DNA of 36,907 nt, taken from positions 1 to 36,907 of the forward strand of contig MLAK01001051.1 in the NCBI GenBank assembly GCA_001839685.1, in the 5' to 3' direction. Below the pieces are notes generated by a model, which saw only the letters and a list, made by a program, of their open reading frames with translations, did not search any database and was not told where the DNA came from. Positions 20,001 to 27,235 of this stretch are shown piece after piece. The stretch's first letter is position 1, and the number at the start of each line of letters is the position of its first letter. A program made the translations under genes and the position numbers. This stretch comes from Tritrichomonas foetus (taxonomy: Eukaryota; Parabasalia; Tritrichomonadida; Tritrichomonadidae).

Positions 20001-20810
20001 ATAATTTGAGATGAAGTTTAAAGAAACTTTAAAAAATGAAGACATATCAATGAATACATCACCAATAACTGATTCATAATTCGTTCCACGTTCTTTTAAT
20101 TTGGTATATAATAAAGTGTGACAATTTTGAATTCCAGGAACATCTTTAAATATGAAATTCAATTCACTTTCATTGAATGCGTTTGATCTTTTGAATTTTC
20201 CATACCAATAAGTAGATAGTTCAGTTAAATCGCCGAGATATGATTCTTCAGTTGATATAATTTCTTCTATGATTTTCCCACGATGCTTTATTTTTTTGAT
20301 TGCTTTGTCTGTGAGTGTCATTGAAATTTCGATATATTTCGTTCGAAATTTGGAGAAAATCTCTTCGTTTGATTCTTCATCAGAAAATGAATTTGTTTGA
20401 AGGTCGAGATTTTCGATGTCAAAAATGGATGATATTTGTTCCAGCATTTCTTTTCCGTTCCGGTGATGATTGAAATTAAAATCGGTCCTAAAAACAGGAA
20501 GTTTGTCAAAATTTATTGGCTTTGGATCAACAAAAAGCGAGAAATAATCATCGGTTTTATGGATACTCAAATAAAATGGCGGTTTGTTGTATTTGTCTGG
20601 GCGTTCTTTCAAAATAATGTTCGGACATGCATCAAGCGGGTGGGAATCCATTGGAAGTGACTCAGAAAAAAATGGAGTATTGATATATAACTTCATTCCG
20701 TCTGATCCGAGATGTTGAATTATTTCTGCGCATGATTTTCCTTCGATTTCTTTTTTGTTGACGACAATGTTGTTGGGTCTGCCTGCATCAATGATCGCAA
20801 CAAACTCCAT
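14088..20810 (-). CDS. DH-PH-kelch Rho guanine-nucleotide exchange factor with a giant P/T/Q-rich tail
   Basis: 2240 residues. Order: an N-terminal region of about 110 residues that could be a ubiquitin-like fold (weak); a DH domain at about 178-355 ('HRGKIIEEIISTEESYLGDL' helix, 'EFTSYLITPVQRMPRYKLFI' signature); a PH domain about 370-470; four to five kelch repeats at about 485-700 ('IFIFGGHIPGEYTNNLWQYD', 'IVIFGG', 'MYIYGG', 'ISIGG'); a charged linker (about 850-1030); then over 1100 residues rich in Pro, Thr, Ser, Gln and Lys with endless QQKP/TKP-type motifs, one poly-Pro stretch (APAPPPKKDSK), and a very basic C-terminus (KVKIAPKITISSKKAPIRR). The DH domain should activate a Rho/Rac GTPase controlling actin; the kelch propeller and tail would be docking surfaces. 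The tail's basic charge suggests binding to acidic partners, membranes or filaments. No frame break seen over 6.7 kb. Kelch within a DH protein is a trichomonad- or amoeba-style architecture. Confidence 0.9.
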   Translation of the reverse strand: MEFVAIIDAGRPNNIVVNKKEIEGKSCAEIIQHLGSDGMKLYINTPFFSESLPMDSHPLDACPNIILKERPDKYNKPPFYLSIHKTDDYFSLFVDPKPINFDKLPVFRTDFNFNHHRNGKEMLEQISSIFDIENLDLQTNSFSDEESNEEIFSKFRTKYIEISMTLTDKAIKKIKHRGKIIEEIISTEESYLGDLTELSTYWYGKFKRSNAFNESELNFIFKDVPGIQNCHTLLYTKLKERGTNYESVIGDVFIDMSSFFKVSLNFISNYGNMISLVNKKTEIRGNARLLEHEHDGNEFTSYLITPVQRMPRYKLFIRELIKSTPRSHPDYDFLPIAESLIDTVTQEMDAATKKAEQLAVIYKIQNKISKSYNLFDVANRTLVMVMDVIVSKSNCHFYLFNDLVMLTNIDKRGETVLLVSKIVDFKYFPAVSLLSFYRHKKGLKAVLFQSVDNFNKFVLALEEKRSTFLKNVLSSFLWSSPTIIKPLPKLNDIHGVCLNDNFYFFGESKLVSLNFKVTTVSITDATFQKYIGCSVTGFGEKIFIFGGHIPGEYTNNLWQYDVLSENWTLVNIQHKPEARCEHTAVKIDHSIVIFGGRKKKKYFNDICIFYPKKKKWKILSVHGAPPPRSMHSAVAKDKKMYIYGGKNGPYVYNDIHIFDYETKTWKTLYVNLSIIPKRFGHRSVLIENLFISIGGTFGPPEAVVPPMVMKIEKDYPVITYESNGNDPFPLLRFGLCFSQKQSLVAYVQHSIFRIQLPSDLEKIVNESKQINKLKKLTESSSNINQIPNLSVTHNSGEMENVVKSRLDLQKKGGSVAELLRVHRNRIQNPNFNSIDIKKIESHPLNMISDQSSEYFQSESELSGNWDSTNEESIPLYELKIPLSKPGPRSEKNKELIKALLAKQMMNEAKNVEEEVQNRKRKENRRSVHFVLDGSDEFELLKKKESENDDEEYRKNDNKEDEIEGKNNKNEIEEKEESPKSSINDDINRGSDQKMMESIKSEDHKVESPPKIPKEEIHTHQIIKEPISESGANFHQQPVKEPISEPVKDLVKEQVQEQTVKELTQESPKQLDYITKSTGNNQITQSNHHALIKEVNAKEQDQPSTSPSNTEKPDSPPPMTKKPSPSSTTAKATTLSKPGPTPIPKRGSQTSTIQNASFQTTIKKSPSHPPTKKLSPSIQQNVSIKLQPKQSTPSTVVSKQQITQQKPATASPPTMTTVTSISQMATQQPAGSVQQKTTSSSAIQQNPSSTSSHQNLQSKLSPSHKQPIPVKSQQATQNPTVSNKNTTATKSITSSASTGSSKVVIAARKGPVMNRQAKPSHRAPAPPPKKDSKLKPAPKSNAPISQKPISNQLKPTPQIQQKPNTSVQQKHSAGSPHNTTTQRPLTTPYLQQQPVPTVNTSSVTQQKLTVTTNQKTTETTNAPHKPLSTVQQNPATTTNATKPTISSKLTVTIQQNPNTTPNIQPKPSSSTPSTNVAQHKPVTSTNVPQKQTSTTSTGTQPKPTTTAPTKPATTLSKPTTAPTKPTTTLSKPTTATISQEKQVLTTASTTTTVNQQKQASTKIPAGTQQKQSTASPKSTPAATSSAANHNQPKAAPTAPVQHNKQAATVQQNKQAAIVQKKPTTQQKLRPIKTAIQQKPSTTHQQAAVQKKHNAVSKQKPAPAAPKPRITNVAQQQKYTTVQQKSSIIATHKNPTAKSQQKQSITQQKSTSPVQQKLTPKTIQQKPVSVHKQKLIPSTAHSPPTTAPQKKTAPQSQHQKQQTIPVAVQNKPTTNLQNPQPSNSKLQQKTLHVQQQQQQSVVNPQQQSHIQNTQQKSTTTTIQQKPAATQQTSITTVQEKPDSAISQQQHQAPVQKPIPPSQNKPTTEVSTTNTESQQKLAQPITITSQKELSTTADQQKLTISAPSQPSTTSNAAAQHKPIQAPVPPKLTLVHQQKHETSTPVESQEKIISTVVQQKPETTASQQKLTPDIKEKPETATEVSPKKPSITVNVQRRSSVVSISSSPSKPTITIKSKETGISTNSKNSNEAENLVNETDQESEIENEESIDQKENKISTNQKTTITSKQPLKPPNAQSKLQPAKTTTQNKPKQQQQASTKAPINTKSQINTKVNANLKQKSTNQSRTTSKPKENTKTMSKPSTKSPSTTIATKSHVTSTTQRTLNQKKTTNLSSRKVSPMVTIKTNAVKPNAVKANQPKYTTMSLNAKQPTSKVSVKGKAKPPPKVKIAPKITISSKKAPIRR
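16213..16296 (-). repeat. 42-bp in-frame tandem repeat in the RhoGEF tail
   Basis: Two adjacent 42-base units (16213-16254 and 16255-16296) differ at only two positions and encode a 14-residue repeat of the TLSKPTTAPTKP type. Near-identity at DNA level shows recent local duplication inside the low-complexity tail. Confidence 0.8.
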
Positions 20811-22403
20811 TTGACCTTGAACTTTTTGTATGGTTCTCGATAGATTTTGTCAGAATAATTCTTCAAAAATTGTGGAAAATGTTATGAACATAATGGAAAA
20901 TTTATTGAATTTTCCCACCAAAATTTTTTATATAATTTGAATTATTATTTACTTTTTAAGAAAATTCTGACAACAAGATAAATAATTTTAAAAAATTTTT
21001 TTTGAATAGAAGAAATATTTTGAGGATGATTGACGTAAAAATTGAATAATTTATTGCTGCGAATTTTCTAAACATTCGACTTTTTGTGAAACTTTTGTGA
21101 AGAAATTCATCGTTGCATGTATTATTTCGGGAATTATTTTAATGAGATCAAATCAATATTTTGCTTTTTATATTATATATTGGATTATAATTAGAAGCAT
21201 ATTATCAAAAAGAGCCATATAATAATCATTATGTTAGCAAACTAATAAGATATTGCGTAAATAAAATCTCATGAATTATTAATTGAATTGCCAATTAGTT
21301 ACACTTATTGAAAAATCGATATTTATTGAGAGTAAGTTTTCTGAAAAATCATGATACACATTTAGTCTTGTGAATGAAAGCAAAGCAGGTATACATAAGC
21401 CTATTTATTATTTATATGATAAATGAATATTTATCCCCTAAAATATGCCGAATAAATCATTAAATCTCAAGCAATTTCCATTTTTAATTGATATTCAAAA
21501 TGAATACTTTATTAATATCGTCTTTCTGAAAAATAAGCACCATAGAATTGTTGGGAATATATTTCATTTTTCTATCTTTTTTTAATGTTTGTATAATATT
21601 AAAATTCTAGATAATTTCACTGCTAAATACTTGAACTAAATATTTTGATATTAAAATTCAGCCATCAGCTATATTTTCCAGGCTTTGGATTTTGCTTATA
21701 TTTAAAAATATATAGATTGTTTTTATTTTCTGTTGATGACATGTTCGTTCAACCTAATAATCGCAGTTTAACAATATGAATGGAACACATACATATATAT
21801 TTTAAAAATGCCACCAAATGTAATTATTCTTTTTTTTTTGAAACCAATAATATCACATCAATTTTATCATACAAAGAAATATTTTCTATCTTAGAAATTC
21901 CTAAAGTTGATTTAAAGAGTCGCTGGATAACCGACTTCCTTCAGAGTGAAACCGATGATATTTATTTCAAAAAAAAGTATTTGTCAAATACTTTTAGCTT
22001 CAAATCGAATTCACAATGAAAGGGGCTAAGATGGAAAAGGATATGAAAATATTAATATTGACGGCCATATTTTATAATAAACCATTAAAATACGACTATC
22101 AGGTAAGTAACAGTGTGCGAAATGATACTGTAAATAGATTATATAAATATTAACTCTTAATGAGATAAAATGAACTTCTTTGGAAAAATAAAAAAAATTC
22201 TATAATTAAATATATCGATTTATATAATTTGTTTGAGCATGATTTTGTAAATATAAACTATATTGTGAAATGAATAGTTTCAATTATAGTCTAAAATAAT
22301 ATTTATATACATTAGTCATCATAATAGCCACGAAGTATACAATTGGAGAGAATAATAATTAACTAATACATAAAATATTCAACTTTCATCGGAAAATGAA
22401 TGA
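20811..22403. other. 1.6-kb AT-rich spacer with two overlapping short frames
   Basis: Mostly AT-rich with stops in all frames. At 21780-22019 (+) an ATG frame of 79 residues has a protein-like second half ('SILEIPKVDLKSRWITDFLQ'), and at 22016-22153 a 45-residue ATG frame overlaps its stop as ATGA and is preceded by TTCACA, a fit to the initiator. I recognise neither product. They could be one broken gene, or chance. The rest shows nothing. Confidence 0.3.
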
Positions 22404-22862
22404 TCATTCAAATTCTAAAATAAATTCATAATCTTGGAAATCAAAGAGACTGTCCTCATCAAAATATTCATTTATATCAGAGAAATATGTGAAAATTTCT
22501 TGATTGTTACTATAAGTGTCATTTTCTGATTTCTCGGGCAAATCACACATTTCATCATCTTTCGTGAATGGTTGTTCTTTTGGTGGGACCAATTGGTCAT
22601 TACATTTTTGATTGAGAGAATGATCCGACTCATAACACATTGGATTCAATGCGTTCATTATTTTTGTGAGATGAATCATATCCGATTTATTCTGAAATAA
22701 GTTTTTTTTGTTCAAATTATGAATTTTCCTTCTTTTTTGTCTTCTTATTTTAGTTTTCAGTCTTCCAGTTTCATCAACTTCATAACATCCAGCTTCATTT
22801 CCGAAATCATCGATGATAGTTATGAATCTCCAATCTGAATGCACTCTGCTTTTCCAACTCAT
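22404..22862 (-). CDS. Small hypothetical protein with acidic C-terminus
   Basis: 152 residues, not recognised. The N-terminal part (MSWKSRVHSDWRFITIIDDF, then GNEAGCYEVDETGRLKTKIR) could be a small beta fold; it is followed by a strongly basic patch 'RRQKRRKIHNLNKKN' (a plausible nuclear signal) and by a C-terminal 60 residues rich in Asp, Glu and Phe/Tyr ('FDEDSLFDFQDYEFILEFE'), the look of an acidic activation tail. It lies 279 bases downstream of the Myb gene on the same strand. A nuclear or transcription-related role is a guess from composition only. Start is the first ATG; intact frame. Confidence 0.6.
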   Translation of the reverse strand: MSWKSRVHSDWRFITIIDDFGNEAGCYEVDETGRLKTKIRRQKRRKIHNLNKKNLFQNKSDMIHLTKIMNALNPMCYESDHSLNQKCNDQLVPPKEQPFTKDDEMCDLPEKSENDTYSNNQEIFTYFSDINEYFDEDSLFDFQDYEFILEFE

Positions 22863-23141
22863 TTAGCTTCTTTGACTTGAATAAATAATTCTGATTTTGT
22901 GTTAAATGATTGTGAAATGAGTTGGAAAATTAGCTTTTAAATAGTACATTTCTTGCATAGAATTTTTGAATACATTCTAAATTAATTGAATGGGTGTTGA
23001 TTTAACTTTTGAATAATTCAACCAAATACAATCAGAAATAAAAACCAATGTAATTCTAATTTTTCAATTGTATCCTTTGTGAAGTGGCAATTTATGAATT
23101 TTTTATAGAAAAACGACTCGACTTTTTAACTTTTAAAGTTA

Positions 23142-24140
23142 TTAAATTAGTGAAATTTGATCAAAACTATTAATTTCGTCTTGCAAACTGTCAAAAATTG
23201 TAAATGACTCTGTTTTTCCATCATTGAAATGTTCACCCATTGGAAACGAAGTTGTTATATATGAATGATCGAAATCGTTTAGATTAGATATATTATTTAA
23301 GTTTGGACTTGTTTCCGGTGAATTATTTGGCAAATCAAATGGTTCGTCTTCGAAATCATCATCAAAACCAATTTCTATTTTTGGCCCTTCATTTTCTTTA
23401 TCACTTGAATTATTTGATCTAGCATTAGTATTATACACTATATTATGCGTATTTCCACAGTAATCTACTTTTGTTCCAGTATTTCCATTATTCACGAAAA
23501 ATCTATTCATACAATTTCTTACAAAAATTTCTACACCTTTTCCATTTGATAGTGAATTTGTAAATCCATTAAAATGACTTTTTCCTGTTTGCATATTTGG
23601 CATTCGAATTCTAACATCATTTTGAAGCATTGTAGAATTATATTTTTCTCCAATACTTTTCTTACTTCTTTTTGGTATTTTTTCCGTTTCATTTTTCTTT
23701 TCAATTTTTGATTCATGACATTTTTGGATTTTCTTGTCTTTTTTGTGACCTTTTTTTCTAGACTGACCACAATAAAATTCAGTATTAAATTTCTTTCTTC
23801 TATAACATAGCCATTTGTTCTTTATCATTGTGCTTGTTCGATTATGAAAGCATTCTGCGATTTGTTTCCATTTAGGACCCATTTCTTTATATTTCTGAAT
23901 TAATAGGGTTTCTTCTTCTTCTGTCCATGGTTCATTGCTTACATCTGGTGATAGATAATATTGCCATCGCTCTTTACACTGCCTGATTGTTCTATTCATC
24001 ATTTTGGAAGATATCATTTCCCAAGAGTTGGTTCCAAATTGTTCTACAAGTTGTGTAAGTTCGCAATCTTCTTCTTTAGTAAATTGGCTTCGATGATACT
24101 TTTTTGGCAGCTGCAGTTTTTTGTTAGAGAAAGTCCTCAT
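23142..24140 (-). CDS. R2R3 Myb transcription factor
   Basis: 332 residues. Two Myb repeats: R2 about residues 19-63 ('FTKEEDCELTQLVEQFG', W40, W59; first Trp replaced by Phe20) and R3 about 70-114 ('PWTEEEETLLIQKYKEMGPK', with W72, W91, W110). Recognition helix of R2 'TIRQCKERWQYYL', of R3 'TSTMIKNKWLCYRRK'. A basic segment follows (about 125-165, Lys-rich), then a Ser/Asn-rich and acidic tail ('FDDDFEDEPFDLPNNSPETS'), likely an activation region. Trichomonads have large families of such two-repeat Myb factors, some controlling iron-responsive adhesin genes; which targets this one has cannot be told. The ATG at 24140 is 13 bases from TCACG, a near-initiator. Confidence 0.92.
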   Translation of the reverse strand: MRTFSNKKLQLPKKYHRSQFTKEEDCELTQLVEQFGTNSWEMISSKMMNRTIRQCKERWQYYLSPDVSNEPWTEEEETLLIQKYKEMGPKWKQIAECFHNRTSTMIKNKWLCYRRKKFNTEFYCGQSRKKGHKKDKKIQKCHESKIEKKNETEKIPKRSKKSIGEKYNSTMLQNDVRIRMPNMQTGKSHFNGFTNSLSNGKGVEIFVRNCMNRFFVNNGNTGTKVDYCGNTHNIVYNTNARSNNSSDKENEGPKIEIGFDDDFEDEPFDLPNNSPETSPNLNNISNLNDFDHSYITTSFPMGEHFNDGKTESFTIFDSLQDEINSFDQISLI

Positions 24141-25491
24141 TTTTTCGTGAATTGTCTACAATTACTTTTTAAAACATTCACTTTAAACTTTTCAAATGCG
24201 TTTGAATTCATTCACAAAATTGAAAATACTTTTCTTTTTGTTTTTTTCAAGGAGTTATTCAGAAGAATGAATTGAATGAAAATAGTAAATTCTGAATTCA
24301 TTCATTAATTGAATTGATAAATGACAACTAAAAGCATTACTTCAGGATAAAAACCATCGAAAAAAAGAATCAAAAATATAGAGAAATATTTGTTTCATAT
24401 AAATATATTCTTTTTTCATGTTACAACTAAATAAATCCGATTTCTGCAAGAAAACCCAAAAAATGACGAATCATCAAATTATTTATTAGTAATTGTTGAA
24501 ATTATTTGTAGCATATCCTTCTAAAAAGTGATTCAGCGAGTAAAAAACTCTTAACAAGAAAAGGTTGACAGAAAAAAGTTGGCAATGATTGATAAATTGT
24601 GAGATCCTTCCTTTGATTTTAGAATTGTTTGAAAATATATTCAATGTTTTGAATAGTCATTTAAAATTTCCAAAGTTAAAATAGATATTTCTTTCTAAAT
24701 ATATGATTTTTTATAGTTTCCTCTTTATGATAGCTTCTAACTATATTATATATGATATATATTTATAAATAAAAAATTTCCCTAAATATGTCTAATAATC
24801 ATCACAAAATAAAAGACACATATATATTATTAATTTGATATTGATATAAATTCCTAACTTTTTATGAAATTTGACAAATTTTCATCAATTTAAATTTTAG
24901 TTGAACAATTGAAATTCAATTTTAAATGAATAATTCGTGTGAAAAATAGGTATCAACATGTAATCATAAGTTAAAATGATAAAAAAAGTGGATAACAAAA
25001 AGAATAATGATTTTCACATTTTTTTAGATATATGATTATTTGTTTTTAATGATAATTATTTGAGTCATCCAACATATTGCAAAATAATACAAAAATATTG
25101 TTTATTAAAGAAGATATTAGCACAAAAAATTGTTCATCGATTCACTTTTTGAATAATTAATATCATTGAAAACCTTGTATTCAAAATCTTTTCAAGCAAT
25201 TTTAATTTCCACACTTTGGAGATGAAACAATATCAAAACCTTTAAAACACCTCATCAAAGATAGAAAAAGGAATTTCTTGACATCAAACTACATATCATC
25301 TCGAATTTGCCATCATTCTTTAATTTTCTCTCCTAACGGGATATTTCAATGTCATATATCTATAGTTTCCAATAATGCCTGGATTGGAGCAAGATTTCAT
25401 CAAGATATATTCAAAGGCCTTAAAAAATCTCCTCAAATTAAATAGCCTGTTATTCTCCTTGAAAAATGAAAAGAAACATATCCCTATGTAA
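24141..25491. other. 1.35-kb spacer with a protein-like relic at its end
   Basis: 24141-25140 is AT-rich and shows nothing I can support. From about 25140 the DNA becomes less AT-rich and protein-like (see 25206-25445). Confidence 0.4.
25206..25445 (+). pseudogene. Probable gene relic, 79-codon open block without start
   Basis: Open from after TAA 25203-25205 to TAG 25443-25445. The translation is protein-like ('FGDETISKPLKHLIKDRKRN', 'LIFSPNGIFQCHISIVSNNA', 'WIGARFHQDIFKGLKKSPQI') but has no ATG. A block in another frame immediately before it ('FKIFSSNFNFHTLEMKQY') and further fragments after it (PVILLEK; 'TEYTHVRELFPFDGKM' in the small frame at 25492) fit a frameshifted dead gene. Family not recognised. 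Chance is not excluded: a 79-codon open run is uncommon but possible in over 1 kb of spacer read in six frames. Confidence 0.4.
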
Positions 25492-25827
25492 ATGCATTTT
25501 TCTTTTACCTATAAAACCGAGTACACTCATGTTCGAGAGTTGTTTCCTTTCGATGGAAAAATGAATAAGATTTTGTTTTCACTTCTTAATATGATAATTT
25601 GTTTCCACATTTTCTACAGCACTAAAATAACTCGGTTTCTCCGATTAATTAGAATATTCATGTTTTTTTCGCTCATTTCATTTTCTTCTTTTTCACTCAT
25701 TCCATTTTCTTCTTTTCAACAAATTCCATTTTCTTCTTATTTACTCATTCCATTTTTATCTTTTTCACGAATTTCATCTTCGCTAGATCATAAAACCATA
25801 GGTCGTCCAATTCACTTTTGTCTTTGA
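25492..25827 (+). CDS. Short hydrophobic open frame over a minisatellite, doubtful gene
   Basis: 111 residues from an ATG at 25492. The first part (to 'FDGKMNKILFSLLNMI') may belong to the upstream relic; the rest is hydrophobic and Ser/Phe-rich because it translates the 24-bp repeat ('FSLIPFSSFQQIPFSSY'). The opposite strand of the repeat reads as an EKEENGMS-type peptide with two stops, so the repeat could also be the remains of a minus-strand gene. No family; likely not a functional gene. Confidence 0.2.
   Translation: MHFSFTYKTEYTHVRELFPFDGKMNKILFSLLNMIICFHIFYSTKITRFLRLIRIFMFFSLISFSSFSLIPFSSFQQIPFSSYLLIPFLSFSRISSSLDHKTIGRPIHFCL
25672..25791 (+). repeat. 24-bp minisatellite, five units
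   Basis: Units start at 25672, 25696, 25720, 25744 and 25768; the core is CTCATTCCATTTTCTTCTTT. Units 1-4 differ by a few bases, the fifth is strongly diverged. The period is a multiple of three, so it keeps frame on both strands. Confidence 0.85.
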
Positions 25828-25962
25828 TAATAAAAAGTGGAAATAAACGTAGAGTTCCTATTTAGCAAAGTTAGTTTATGATATGTAACCTCCTTCATTT
25901 AAATTATTTGTTCACATCTATTAATCCATTCATGAAACACATTCAACAAACATAAATAGAAT

Positions 25963-26436
25963 TCAATTTTCCTCTTGTTGGTTATCAAATTCCAACCTGA
26001 TATAATCGAGAGAATCTTTGATTTTATCAAGGTTTTCATCAAACCATTTCACCAAAATTGGTTTTCTTCTTTTGGCTTCCCTGTCGAGACTGACATTGCA
26101 TTTTGTGCCAATGATCGAAGCAATGCTCAGAAGTTCTTTGTGGTTGAGTTGGTCCCACCCCTTCTCCTTTATAACCTCCCAAGCCTTTGAGTGCTCCCAG
26201 TCAAAGGAGGATAGCCTTTCTGTCAATTTGATGCGTTCGCTTGTTGTCTGCTTGTCAAGGTCTTCGACTTTCATTTCTAAACGATTGACGAGGCGCTCAA
26301 GATGGCGCTGTATCTCTTTGGCGTCTGAATGTGACAAATTTAGAATTCTATTGATGGAATTTGAAAAGCGTGGATCGAAAAGTGCGTCATAAAAATCGTC
26401 GTTTGAATATTGGTTATAGTTGTTATGGCCTCGCAT
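25963..26436 (-). CDS. Hypothetical helical protein
   Basis: 157 residues from ATG 26436 (MRGHNNYNQYSNDDFYDALF); a longer frame starts only at a GTG. Probably all-helical: 'SHSDAKEIQRHLERLVNRLE' suggests a coiled coil (about residues 35-65), followed by 'WEVIKEKGWDQLNHKELLSI' and a charged C-terminus ending QQEEN. GC content is visibly higher than the neighbours and codon use looks constrained, so I regard it as a real gene. No known domain recognised. Confidence 0.6.
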   Translation of the reverse strand: MRGHNNYNQYSNDDFYDALFDPRFSNSINRILNLSHSDAKEIQRHLERLVNRLEMKVEDLDKQTTSERIKLTERLSSFDWEHSKAWEVIKEKGWDQLNHKELLSIASIIGTKCNVSLDREAKRRKPILVKWFDENLDKIKDSLDYIRLEFDNQQEEN

Positions 26437-26610
26437 TTTGGTTTGAGCGAAATTAATCACAAATCTCGTGTTCTGAAATCTGAGGATGGTGAATTAGCAA
26501 ACAAACTTTGTGAAAAAAATGATATTATGGCCAAATATCCAAAAAATGCCAGCCAATTCGTACAAATTCCTTGTTTTGAAAACCAAATTTCAGAACAAGA
26601 ATGTAAATAA
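26425..26610 (+). CDS. Small divergent open frame, uncertain
   Basis: 61 residues from ATG 26425, overlapping the first 12 bases of the opposite-strand gene at 25963-26436. The part beyond the overlap reads like protein ('SEDGELANKLCEKNDIMAKY', 'ASQFVQIPCFENQISEQE'). Two genes sharing their start region on opposite strands is unlikely, so this may be a relic, or the minus-strand start may be further in. Confidence 0.2.
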   Translation: MASHFGLSEINHKSRVLKSEDGELANKLCEKNDIMAKYPKNASQFVQIPCFENQISEQECK

Positions 26611-27150
26611 TACGAAAAGAGCATTGTAGCTTGCTAGTAATTACTTTTTTCATATTTTAGTATTAATTAAAAAAGAAAAATAATAATAATTCTGAAAGAT
26701 GTCTAATAACTGCGATTTTTATCATGGTCAAAGTGAAATTAGGGTAAGTATTAATTAATATATGGAAGGAGATGATATATTTCGATTAATATATACTATG
26801 GAATTTTATATATTCTCAAATTTTTGATTAAAGCCTTGTAAAAATCAACAAATAACTGATGCTTTGATTCTGGAATATCAAAATTGGTTTTATTATCTTT
26901 GCATTCTAGAATTATCAGCGATAATGGTCTATTAAATCTTACATTCTAGTAGCAATCTATTTACTCAGAATTTGACATGAATATTAGAATGAATTCGAAA
27001 TAGCAGATTTTAAAGATAAAGATCTTGCTGTATGATTGTTTTGTGATCAGTATGATTATATAAGATAAATTCACATTATGTATATTTTTGAGAGTGTTAA
27101 AATTGATCTTTCGAAAATGTTTTAAATGTCACAGATTTTGTAACCATTTT
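26611..27150. other. Intergenic, nothing recognised
   Basis: About 540 bases of AT-rich DNA up to the initiator-like TCATA at 27151. Before the transposon arrived this was the upstream region of the gene now at 28459, so its regulatory sites would be here. Confidence 0.4.
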
Positions 27151-27155
27151 TCATA
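27151..27155 (+). promoter_or_regulatory. Initiator of the gene at 28459, now displaced by the mariner
   Basis: TCATA fits the trichomonad initiator exactly. If the mariner and one TA are removed, the sequence reads TTTCATA, then AATAGAAAAAC, then the ATG, putting A+1 14 bases before the start codon. With the element in place the distance is about 1.3 kb. Confidence 0.6.
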
Positions 27156-27159
27156 AATA

Positions 27160-27187
27160 TAGGGTGTCCGGTAATGTGATGTCACTA
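27160..27187 (+). repeat. Left terminal inverted repeat of the mariner
   Basis: Begins TAGGGTGTCCGG and ends TGATGTCACTA; pairs with 28422-28449. The five central bases differ between the two ends (TAATG here, AGGCG in the other). Confidence 0.92.
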
Positions 27188-27235
27188 AGTATAATAAAGT
27201 CATTTCTAATAAGTCATTTTTTATTGATAAGTATT

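Noticed and set aside
22090..22110. CAGGTAAGT as a splice donor
   Set aside because: No trichomonad-type 3' motif was seen downstream and no gene model needs it; kept only as a question in the findings.
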